Source of the DNA: CAZJCK01 sp964544635
Lineage (GTDB): Bacteria > Zixibacteria > MSB-5A5 > GN15 > FEB-12
Direction: 5' to 3'
Length of the DNA stretch: 27,216 bases
Assembly: GCA_964544635.1 (NCBI GenBank)
Contig: CAZJCK010000048.1
Span: forward strand, 1 to 27,216
Shown here: positions 14,068-21,983 of the stretch, piece by piece
How the letters are laid out: every line of letters starts with the position of its first letter
Numbering within the stretch: the first letter of the stretch is position 1
Program-made: the position numbers and the translations under genes
Notes under the pieces: model-generated
Database searches by the model: none
What the model was told of the DNA's origin: nothing
Seen by the model: only the letters and a program-made list of their open reading frames with translations

Positions 14068-16385
14068 CTACTTCAGTAGCATCATCTTGTGGCTGTCACT
14101 GGCGTCAGCGGTCGTGATATGGAGAAAGTACACTCCGCTGGCGACGGTGTTGCCGGAGATTGAGCGGCCGTCCCAGGTAACGACGTGAAGCCCGGCCGAT
14201 TTCCATTCATCCACCAGCGTCTGCACGCGCTGCCCCAGACCATTGTACACGGCGACCTCGACCTGACCGGCAACAGGCACGGAGTACTGTATGGTGGTGG
14301 ACAGATTGAACGGGTTGGGATAGTTCTTCGCCAGCGGCTTATTGCGGTCAACATGAGGGCGATCCGTATGCTCGTCCATCATCGGTAGTTCATAGATGGC
14401 GAGGTGTGTCTGGTCGGTCGTGACCAGTTGATTGCCGCTGACAGCAATGCCGCTGCCGGGGAGTCCACCCTGCACCCTGAGGACCGGGCGGTTGTCGATC
14501 AGTTCGAACATACCAATTCCTTGTGGCCCGATCGTGTAGACGCGGTTCCCCTGTATGGCAACATCACGAACGTCGAAGGGCAGATAGATGACGGTATCCA
14601 TACTCGGCTCGACGAGGCTGGAGTGGTTGAGCACAAACACCCGATCGCGCGCCCAGACGAGCATCCGCTGGTTACCGATCGGTGTGATCTGGCGGGCGGC
14701 ATCGGTCAGGGCGAAGGCGGAACGGAACTGCACGCTCAGGTCGTCGTAGACACGGTAGAGCAGCACTTCTTTCTTCGTATAGCTGATGACGAGAAGCGAA
14801 TCGGCGAGGGCGAAGTCGAGCGGTTCTCCAATAAGTCGCCACGACGTTTTGTATTCGGCGAGGACGGAGTCCTTCGTAGCATAAACGTCGATTCGTCCGA
14901 TTCGCGGCATCATGATCGGATGCCAACCGTCGAAAGCCTTATCGCTGAACTTCACGCCCAGCAGGTTGGTGGTGTCAACCGGGATCGAAGCTTCGATTTC
15001 CAGGCTGTCGGGATCGGTGAAGCCGGGAATGATGGCGAGGCGCCGGGCATCGCCGAGCAGAGCATAGAGGGTGTCGCCGTTGGTGGCCATCCCCATGATA
15101 TTCGAAAACTGCGATGCAATGGAGTACTGCCGAAGGGCGGGCTGGCCAGCCGGCAGGGTGAGCACATCGATCGGGTTGCCGCGGCCGGCCGTGAGCAGCA
15201 GATCGCCGGCAAACAGAAGATGGTTAATCGGGCCGGGACGGAACAGCAGGTCCCTCGTCACCCAGGGCGGTGACAGGAAGAACATGGTGGCGCCAAAGCC
15301 GGTGCTGGGCAGCAGCAGCGCCGCACCTTCTTCCATCTCGCGAATGACGCCTTNNNNNNNNNNNNNNNNNNNNNNNNNNNNNNNNNNNNNNNNNNNNNNN
15401 NNNNNNNNNNNNNNNNNNNNNNNNNNNNNNNNNNNNNNNNNNNNNNNNNNNNNCCGGTGCTGGGCAGCAGCAGCGCCGCACCTTCTTCCATCTCGCGAAT
15501 GACGCCTTTCGGTTCATACCAGTCGGCGGTAAACGTATGTTCAATCGATAGATTATCCCGTCGCACGACCTGGAGATCTCGATCAGTTTGCAGAAGGTAG
15601 TACTGGTCGGTGGCATAGACGCGGTCAATATAGTCGGTATCGACGACGGAGTCGACAATGCCCGATCCGACATGACCGAACTCACCGATGTAGAGCAGCG
15701 GATCGACCAGGCCGAGCGCAAACTGGTCGCCGATCTTATCGAAGTGCAGCACCTGCCGCTGCGACAGCAGGTGTCCTGCCGGATCAAACTGTCCGTGCGT
15801 CAAGTCGAACCGCTCCAGGCCGTTGTAGCCGTCGAGTACGTAGAGGGTGTCGTTCTCGATCAGCAGTTGTGTAGACTGGACCGGCCGCATGGTCGAATCG
15901 ACGAAGGCGACCTCTCCCCCACTGCCAATATTATACCTCCAGACGCCATCAAACCACCGCGACAAATACAGGGCTCCGCCGTGCATTTCGAAGTCGTCAT
16001 ACGGTACCGGGGGATCGATCCTGAACAGCAGGTGAAAGTCGGGAATGGCAGTGGCATCGAAAACGTATAGAAAGTCCCCTTCGGTACGTACGACGACGAC
16101 GTCGCCGAGCAATTTGCTCTCGAGGGGTCGCATATCGATCGGTTCGTGACGTTCCGGGGCGAAGGCGGCAAAGGACGGATCATACCTCAGCCACAGCAAA
16201 CCGTCGGATGTCACCGCAGTCAGGTGGCCGTTGATATCGTAAAGCGCGAGAAACTTGTTCCAGTACAACCGCTGTTGTGGTTCCGAGGGTATCTCGGCGT
16301 TTTGCGCTGCGGCCAATGGAGCGTACAGTACTGCCGCCGCCATGACGAGCATGAGCACGGCAAGATGTCGGCAGGTCGGTCTCAT
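14068..16385 (-). CDS. T9SS-type exported propeller-like protein, interrupted by assembly gap
   Basis: One gene broken by 100 Ns. Read from 16385 it has a signal peptide (about residues 1-27, LAAA/QN), then many beta-strand repeats of the DGxLxLRYD/VDTLYVLDGYNGL kind, resembling LVIVD or WD-like propellers. After the gap the frame shifts in raw coordinates. If the 55-base duplicate and the Ns are removed (155 bases), 16385 and 15336 fall in the same frame and join at EEGAALLLPST, giving about 720 residues. The C-terminus carries a NYPNPFN sorting domain (KNYPNPFNLSTTIQYSVP... to GVYFLHITTADASDSHKMMLLK), which targets proteins to the type IX system or the cell surface. The ATG overlaps the upstream S8-protease stop by four bases (ATGA), so the two are translationally coupled. 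Confidence 0.85.
15299..15353. repeat. First copy of 55-base duplication at assembly gap
   Basis: This 55-base sequence, starting CCGGTGCTGG and ending GACGCCTT, is identical to 15454-15508 on the other side of the N run. Each copy touches the gap. It codes for part of the propeller-like protein in the same frame in both contigs, so it is almost certainly a contig-end overlap and not a biological repeat. Confidence 0.9.
15354..15453. other. Assembly gap of exactly 100 N
   Basis: A run of exactly 100 unknown bases, the conventional filler for gaps of unknown length. Its flanks are the same 55 bases, which suggests no real sequence is missing: two contigs sharing a 55-base end were scaffolded without being merged. 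Deleting the Ns and one copy restores a single open reading frame. Confidence 0.95.
15454..15508. repeat. Second copy of 55-base duplication at assembly gap
   Basis: Identical to 15299-15353, and the first base after each unit could not be compared because the other side is N. See the gap entry. Fifty-five is a common k-mer size in short-read assemblers, which fits an unmerged overlap. Confidence 0.9.
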
Positions 16386-19300
16386 TTTACCAGCACCATC
16401 TTCTTGACCTGAACGTTGTCAGCCACAGTGAGGCGGTAGAAGTAGACACCAGAAGCGATTCGGCTGCCGTCGAAGGTGATGCGATGGTTACCGGCTTCCT
16501 GCTCGCCGTTGACAAGCACATCAACCCGCTGTCCCAGGATATTGAAGACATCGAGGGTTACCCGAGCCCGTTCCGGCAGCGAATACTCGATGGTGGTGAC
16601 GGGGTTAAACGGGTTGGGATAGTTCTGCGAGAGTGTCACCGCCGCCGGAAGCAGCGCGGTTGGATCGTCGCCAATGTCCGTAGGGACATCCGATGGCTGG
16701 ATAATGTTGGTATTCCGGTGATTACCGAGGAAGCGCCCCATGTTCTTGCCATCCTCGTAAGAGGCATCGAAGTCCCAGACGAGCACGGTAGCGTTGTCCG
16801 AGGTTAGCACCATCTCCACGAGGCCGTCGGAATCGATATCGTCGATCAGCGGCGCCATGCGCGACGACAGCACCTGCGACTTGCGAGCCGGGGTTTCGAT
16901 TGGCCAGCCCGGAAGCGGCCGCGCCTCGTGGTCAAGAATGAAGACCTTCTCTTTACCGACACCGGGGAGAATTTTGCCGCCGCGGAAAGCGATTTCAGGG
17001 TAGGCGTCACCGGTCAGGTTGGCTACCGTCAGGTTGCCGAACGTATTCGGGGCGGTGAAGGCGATTGGATTGTCTCGGACATACGGTGTACCATCGGCCC
17101 GAAGGATGTACAGGATGCCGATATCGAGCCCGAAGTGGCTGGAGAGAATCTCAGGCGTACCGTCAAGATCAAGGTCGGCCACCACCGGTACCTGCGCCAG
17201 CCAGCCGCTCACTTCGGGGAGCGCCCGCGGCCACCCCGGATAGTCCTCCGTACCCATTGTTTTTATCCAGATGTGGCGGGTAAGCGCCGAGTCGTAGCCG
17301 GCCGCGATCACTTCGTTCAAGCCGTCGTGGTTCAAGTCGGTCAAGACGGCGCCGTGCGTACTACGCATTTCCTGTGCCACCGGTTCGCTCATACCGAAGG
17401 CGGGCTGGCCGGAGCGGGCATCGAAATAGCCAAGGCCGGAGTAGGGCGGTGGCGACGTATAGGTGGCAATCACCTCGCGGGCGCCGTCGCCGTTGAGATC
17501 GTCCACCGTTACGAACGGCGAGTTGTCGCCGCCGCGCTGCCGGGAGATCGAGAGGCGCGGGTTAAATGAAGAGAACAGGCCATCGAGAGAATAAAAGTAG
17601 CTGTCTCCGTTGAATTCATACGCCATGACCTGACCATCGACATTGACGAACACGATGGCTGAGTCCTCGTCCGGCGCCAGACGCGTGACGGTTGGATTGG
17701 GGAAACCGTAGCCGAACGAGATGCGCCCGGTCGGTGCTTCGACGGGGAAGCCGGAGGCATACGTCCCGTCGTGCTTAAAAACGTGCAGGCCCGTTTCGTT
17801 AGTGCAGATGATCTCCAGGTTACCGTCACGATCAACGTCGTATACGGCCGGCACGCAGGTCATGTTCGTATTGGTCATGACCGGGAAGCCGGGTTTAGAC
17901 TCTCCAGTCGGTGTAAAGACAAACAGTCCCGCCTGAGATGTCACGACAAGCTCCTTGATACCGTCGTTGTCGAGATCGACACTGGTCGGCGTGATTCCGG
18001 CACGACCGCCAATCGGCCGGGGCCAGCCTTCTGCAAAAGCCGATATGACGGCGATGCCGACGGTGTCTGAACGTTTCGTACCATCGAACCAGCCGTCGAA
18101 GAAAATCTGAAACTGGCCGGTATCGGTGCCCGACACCGAGGCGGTGGTAATCAGGGAGTCAAACAGTTCGCCGGTGGTCGAGTAGACCGTGCTTATACTG
18201 CCGCTGGGGTAGCGCAGACGTATCGCCATGGAATCATATCCCGGACCGTAGGCCGAGCCGCTGATCGGGATGTTGTATTGCAGTTCTTCCCCCTCGGCTG
18301 GTGAATCGAGCGCGAAGACGTTGTTATGGACCAGGGTAACATGGATGCGGTCGTCTTTACCGAAGGCGTCGACAACCCTGAGGCTGACCGGTCCGGCAAC
18401 ATTCGGGAGTCGGACAACCTGCTGCACGGTGCCGTTGGTCGGTATGTTGCCGGCAGTGACTTCTGTCCAGTCGTCGCCGATGAAGCCATCGGCGTATTCA
18501 AGGGTGTAGTCTCCGCCGTAGTCACCGAAGGCCTGGAGGGAGACGACGATAGAATCAATAAAGCGCTGCCCCGCCAGCGGTTCAACGAGGGCGACGCCGC
18601 CCTGCGCTATCAGTTGCCATGACTGATGGAGGTTCAAAACGCCATGCCCGGAAATACTGTCCTTGCCCGGCAGGTTATCGCCTTCCTTGTACGGATCGAT
18701 AAGGTCATCGGCGCCGAGGGTCAAGTAGTGCTCAATTTCCACAAGCGACAAGTCCGGTCGATAACCGAGCAGCAGGGCGGCCGTCCCGGCCACCATGGGG
18801 GCGGCCATCGAGGTGCCGTCGGAAAGGTAATACAGCGAGTCATCGCCAATCATGCGCAGGCTCGGTTCGCCGGGTGCGTACATGTCGGTACCGGCGGCAC
18901 GCAGCGAGAGGATATCGCGGCCGGGAGCAACGATGTCGATGTGGGCGCCTGTCGTCGAGAAATTGGTCACTTCACCGAGGGCGTTGGAGGCACCGACGGC
19001 GAATGAAGAGTCGTAGGCCGCCGGAAAAAAGCGGTCGTTGGAACCGGTGTTGCCGGCGGCAATAGCGACGAACACGCCGTTGGCGCGAGCCAGAGCAAAC
19101 ACCTCGCGCAGGATACCCGATTCGAACAGGGTCCCCCAACTGACATTGATAACGTCGGCGCCCGAGGCAATGGCATACAGCATGCCTTCGGCCGACACCG
19201 AAAGATTGGCGTTCGGTCGCACCTTGACCGGCATGATCTGCACCCAGGGAGCGATGCCCACCACACCCGCGCCGTCGGCGTTGGCCGCGACGATACCGGC

Positions 19301-20083
19301 AATGTGGGTACCGTGGCCGACAGAATCAGTCGGGTCGTTGTCGCCGACCGGATCAAACAGCGTGAGTACGTCGCCCGAGGGATCCCAGCCGAGAGTGTCG
19401 TCGACATAGCCGTTGTGGTCGTCGTCGATATTGTTCCCCGGTATCTCGTTGAGATTACGCCAGAACCGCCCCTCCAACTCCGGGTGTTTCAGATCGACGC
19501 CGGAATCGACGATGGCGACGACGACCCTGGTACGATCAGCCGGCGGATTCTGGTAAAGCGGGAATATGTTGATGTCGGCGCCGGCGAGACCCGTCTTCAT
19601 GACAAGCCGGTCGTTGTTCGCCCCGTCGATGCGTTCGATGCCGTAATAATCCTGACCGGTGTTACGCAGGTACCACTGATGTGAGAACAGGCTGTCGGCC
19701 GGGATGTCGAAGAATTCAATCCAGTGGTCCTGTTCGATATATTCGATTCGATGATTACCGAGACTTCGGGAGATCGAGGCCGCTGTGAGGGCGCGGGTGC
19801 GATCATGAACCACCGCCAGTCGGTTGAGCAGATCGCCGCCGCTGGCGATGGCGGTCGGCGGCAGCGCCGAGAGTGGGCGAATCTCGACGCCGGCGCCGAG
19901 TGCGTTCTGCACCGAGCCTACTGTAGTCCCCTTCGATAGTTTGACGATATAGCGGCCGGGGATCGGTTCTCCCGGCTGGTACTCGACAGCGCCGGCTGCG
20001 GTCGCAGTCATCAGGAGAAGGCACAGACAACTCAGAAGGCGGAGATTGATCAGTTTCACTACCGTTGCCGGTTTCAGGTTCAT
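16382..20083 (-). CDS. S8 subtilisin-like protease with VCBS/FG-GAP propeller and T9SS tail
   Basis: A 1233-residue exported serine protease. A signal peptide covers about residues 1-32 (AAGA/VE), then a propeptide-like I9 region (PGRYIVKLSKGTTVG... to 125). The S8 catalytic domain has Asp193 in VDSGVDLKHPEL, His257 in GHGTHIAG, the oxyanion Asn345 in AAGNTG and Ser425 in GTSMAAP, so it should be active. Beta domains follow (500-690). Seven D-x-D/N-x-D-G repeats (about 703, 749, 861, 916, 970, 1021 and 1082) form a VCBS/FG-GAP-type calcium propeller; the sixth is degenerate (ANLTGDAYPE). NYPNPFN at 1154-1160 starts a T9SS sorting domain. I chose the ATG at 20083; an in-frame alternative 180 bases upstream lacks a signal. 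The downstream cargo gene overlaps by four bases. Confidence 0.93.
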   Translation of the reverse strand: MNLKPATVVKLINLRLLSCLCLLLMTATAAGAVEYQPGEPIPGRYIVKLSKGTTVGSVQNALGAGVEIRPLSALPPTAIASGGDLLNRLAVVHDRTRALTAASISRSLGNHRIEYIEQDHWIEFFDIPADSLFSHQWYLRNTGQDYYGIERIDGANNDRLVMKTGLAGADINIFPLYQNPPADRTRVVVAIVDSGVDLKHPELEGRFWRNLNEIPGNNIDDDHNGYVDDTLGWDPSGDVLTLFDPVGDNDPTDSVGHGTHIAGIVAANADGAGVVGIAPWVQIMPVKVRPNANLSVSAEGMLYAIASGADVINVSWGTLFESGILREVFALARANGVFVAIAAGNTGSNDRFFPAAYDSSFAVGASNALGEVTNFSTTGAHIDIVAPGRDILSLRAAGTDMYAPGEPSLRMIGDDSLYYLSDGTSMAAPMVAGTAALLLGYRPDLSLVEIEHYLTLGADDLIDPYKEGDNLPGKDSISGHGVLNLHQSWQLIAQGGVALVEPLAGQRFIDSIVVSLQAFGDYGGDYTLEYADGFIGDDWTEVTAGNIPTNGTVQQVVRLPNVAGPVSLRVVDAFGKDDRIHVTLVHNNVFALDSPAEGEELQYNIPISGSAYGPGYDSMAIRLRYPSGSISTVYSTTGELFDSLITTASVSGTDTGQFQIFFDGWFDGTKRSDTVGIAVISAFAEGWPRPIGGRAGITPTSVDLDNDGIKELVVTSQAGLFVFTPTGESKPGFPVMTNTNMTCVPAVYDVDRDGNLEIICTNETGLHVFKHDGTYASGFPVEAPTGRISFGYGFPNPTVTRLAPDEDSAIVFVNVDGQVMAYEFNGDSYFYSLDGLFSSFNPRLSISRQRGGDNSPFVTVDDLNGDGAREVIATYTSPPPYSGLGYFDARSGQPAFGMSEPVAQEMRSTHGAVLTDLNHDGLNEVIAAGYDSALTRHIWIKTMGTEDYPGWPRALPEVSGWLAQVPVVADLDLDGTPEILSSHFGLDIGILYILRADGTPYVRDNPIAFTAPNTFGNLTVANLTGDAYPEIAFRGGKILPGVGKEKVFILDHEARPLPGWPIETPARKSQVLSSRMAPLIDDIDSDGLVEMVLTSDNATVLVWDFDASYEDGKNMGRFLGNHRNTNIIQPSDVPTDIGDDPTALLPAAVTLSQNYPNPFNPVTTIEYSLPERARVTLDVFNILGQRVDVLVNGEQEAGNHRITFDGSRIASGVYFYRLTVADNVQVKKMVLVK

Positions 20084-20156
20084 GGGTTGGCCGGTTTTGC
20101 CTTGTCTTGTAAGAGAGGGACGTACCTGGGGGTCGGCCTGTTTGACCCTTTCTGAT

Positions 20157-20184
20157 AAGATACTGCAATCTATAATCTTGTCAA
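20157..20184 (-). promoter_or_regulatory. Promoter candidate for the S8 protease operon
   Basis: On the minus strand, TTGACA (20184-20179) and TATCTT (20162-20157) are separated by 16 bases. Transcription would start near 20150, about 67 bases before the ATG at 20083. Both hexamers and the spacing are identical to the promoter candidate at 10222-10249, ahead of another exported protein. Confidence 0.55.
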
Positions 20185-20290
20185 TTGCCGAGGGATTGCA
20201 AGGTGCAGTTTCAATGGAACAGCCCGGCCCGGCATGCCATTGATGTATGTACAGGCAATTCAATCAGCCGCTCAATATAGAAGGGACCAT

Positions 20291-21436
20291 ATGACAAAGA
20301 GATACTCTCAGCCGGCAGCACCGTTGACCGTTCGACTGATCCTGTCGGTGCTCACGGCCCTGCTCGTGACCTCATGCTCCAGCGCCCAGGCGCCATCGGG
20401 CGACGGCCTCGACTTCGTCGACCTGCCGGAGGGCTTCAAGATTGACTACTTTGCCCGCGACATAGAGGACGCCCGCTCCCTCGCGCGCGGGGACAACGGA
20501 ACGATCTTCGTCGGCTCTCGGGACGCCGGCAAAGTTCGAGCGCTGGTTGACAGCGATGGAGATTACAAAGCCGATTCGGTATACGTAATCGCCGACGGCT
20601 ACAACATGCCCAACGGTGTGGCCTTCCGTGACGGCGACCTGTATTTCGCCGAAGTCAGTCGAATATGGCGGCTGGATGACATTGAGGCCAATCTCTTTGA
20701 GCCGCCGGATCCGGTGCTGGTTGATGACCGCTTCCCAAGCGACCGATCACACGGTTGGAAATACATCGCATTTGGCCCGGACGGCAAGCTGTATGTGCCG
20801 GTGGGGGCGCCGTGCAACATCTGCAATCCGGAGGATGAACGGTACGCGTCGATTACCCGGATGAATCCGGACGGCAGTGAGTTCGAGGTCTTCGCTTCGG
20901 GGATTCGCAATACGGTCGGATTCGACTGGCATCCCGAGACCAACGTGATATGGTTTACCGACAATGGTCGTGACTGGCTGGGCGACAATCGACCACCCGA
21001 TGAACTGAACCGGGCGCCGGAGCCAGGTCTTCATTTCGGCTACCCGTTTTGCCACGGCGGCGATATTGCCGACCCGGAGTACGGTGATCTGGCGCCGTGC
21101 GACAGCTTCGTGCCGCCGGTACAGAAGCTGGGACCGCACGTCGCCGCGCTGGGCATGAAATTTTATACCGGCGGTATGTTCCCGGAGGAGTACCGCGGAC
21201 AGATTTTCATCGCCGAGCACGGATCGTGGAATCGCAGCGTGCCGATTGGTTACCGTGTCATGCTGGTGCGTATTACCGATTCAACGGCTACATCGTACGA
21301 GGTGTTCGCGGACGGCTGGTTGGATGGTGAAACCCGGTACGGTCGACCGGTCGATGTGCTGGTATTGCCGGATGGTTCGCTGCTGGTGTCGGATGATTTC
21401 GCTGATGCGGTCTACCGGATCACGTACGACGGTTAG
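20291..21436 (+). CDS. PQQ-dependent sorbosone/sugar dehydrogenase-like lipoprotein
   Basis: A 381-residue lipoprotein with a lipobox VTSC and Cys29, then a six-bladed-propeller domain of the sorbosone/soluble glucose dehydrogenase family, whose members oxidise aldoses or sugar aldehydes with PQQ. Family stretches are PEGFKIDYFARDIEDARSLARGDNGTIFVGSR, the GWKYIAFGPDGKLYVPVGAPCNIC segment, SGIRNTVGFDWHPETNVIWFTDNGRDWLGDNRPPDELN, and IAEHGSWNRSVPIGYRVMLV. The His in GWKY-adjacent HGW and in AEHGSW lie where the family places cofactor contacts. I chose the ATG at 20291 because AAGGGA lies just before it and the signal begins there; an in-frame start 57 bases upstream is not needed. It stops one base from the opposing dockerin gene. 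Substrate unknown; no PQQ genes are present here. Confidence 0.85.
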   Translation: MTKRYSQPAAPLTVRLILSVLTALLVTSCSSAQAPSGDGLDFVDLPEGFKIDYFARDIEDARSLARGDNGTIFVGSRDAGKVRALVDSDGDYKADSVYVIADGYNMPNGVAFRDGDLYFAEVSRIWRLDDIEANLFEPPDPVLVDDRFPSDRSHGWKYIAFGPDGKLYVPVGAPCNICNPEDERYASITRMNPDGSEFEVFASGIRNTVGFDWHPETNVIWFTDNGRDWLGDNRPPDELNRAPEPGLHFGYPFCHGGDIADPEYGDLAPCDSFVPPVQKLGPHVAALGMKFYTGGMFPEEYRGQIFIAEHGSWNRSVPIGYRVMLVRITDSTATSYEVFADGWLDGETRYGRPVDVLVLPDGSLLVSDDFADAVYRITYDG

Positions 21437-21437
21437 C

Positions 21438-21773
21438 TTACGGACACGGTCCGAGCGGCTGACCGCCGGCAAACAACAAGTCGACAAGAAGGCTCAGGTC
21501 GAGGGGATCAGCCGGGATACCGTCGCCATTGAGATCAGCTTCAGCGTCGCAGATCGGATCGGCTCCGGTGACGAACAAGTAGTCGACGAGGAAAGCCAGA
21601 TCAATCGGATCAGCGTCGGTACCGTCGCCATTGATATCTCCGACACCGCCCATACAACAAGGCGTCGTCGACCAGGGACATTCATCCCAGGCCGGGGACT
21701 GAGCGTGCAGAGAGAGGGCCGGCAAGCATGCCAGCAGCAGAATAGTAATCAGCGGTTGAAGTCGTTTTTGCAT
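21438..21773 (-). CDS. Stand-alone exported dockerin-like protein
   Basis: A 111-residue exported protein made of a signal peptide (about 1-24, SLHA/QS), a 20-residue Cys-containing linker (Cys32, Cys39, Cys40), and two dockerin-like repeats. The loops DINGDGTDADPIDLAFLVDYLF and DLNGDGIPADPLDLSLLVDLLF keep the D-x-N-x-D-G calcium ligands and a downstream Asp at position 13, one residue longer than the classical clostridial loop. Cys75 and Cys110 close the two halves. There is no catalytic or carbohydrate-binding module. Its partner could be a cohesin-like domain, such as that at 10436, but this is inference. No good ribosome site is seen before the ATG at 21773. It is convergent with the sugar dehydrogenase. 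Confidence 0.8.
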   Translation of the reverse strand: MQKRLQPLITILLLACLPALSLHAQSPAWDECPWSTTPCCMGGVGDINGDGTDADPIDLAFLVDYLFVTGADPICDAEADLNGDGIPADPLDLSLLVDLLFAGGQPLGPCP

Positions 21774-21869
21774 TGTCAGGTCGCGAGTCGTCGGTTTCGG
21801 TAGAAACGTTCAGTCAGTAATGTAAAGTCAGTTCTGTTTCAATGTGTCGTACAACAGATTGGTACCGGT

Positions 21870-21925
21870 AAAAAGGCGCGTCTGGCGCGGCCAAACCTCG
21901 GTGCCTGATACAACAGGCGCCAGAC
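21870..21925 (-). terminator. Terminator candidate after the TPP enzyme gene
   Basis: Read on the minus strand, GTCTGGCGC (21925-21917) pairs with GCGCCAGAC (21888-21880) around a 28-base loop, followed by GCGCC and a run of five T (21874-21870). It lies about 60 bases after the TPP enzyme stop and before the dockerin gene. The loop is long and the T-run is five bases away from the stem, so it is an imperfect Rho-independent terminator. Confidence 0.35.
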
Positions 21926-21983
21926 TCGGCCGTTCCCGAATATAAGCAATTATCGATGATTTGGGGATATTTTTGCGGCTTGT

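Noticed and set aside
14404..15273. A long plus-strand frame (289 codons) inside the propeller-like gene
   Set aside because: It is antisense to a gene with signal peptide, repeats and a sorting tail, and has no recognisable domain.
15299..15508. Reading the 55-base repeat as a biological direct repeat or mobile-element target site
   Set aside because: Both copies abut a 100-N filler, and collapsing them restores one gene in frame. An unmerged contig overlap explains everything seen.
16928..17569. A plus-strand frame (213 codons) within the S8 protease gene
   Set aside because: It is antisense to the calcium-loop repeats of the propeller and shows no signal or domain.
20083..20263. The longer in-frame start of the S8 protease at 20263
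   Set aside because: It would bury the signal peptide 60 residues inside the protein and would include the promoter candidate.
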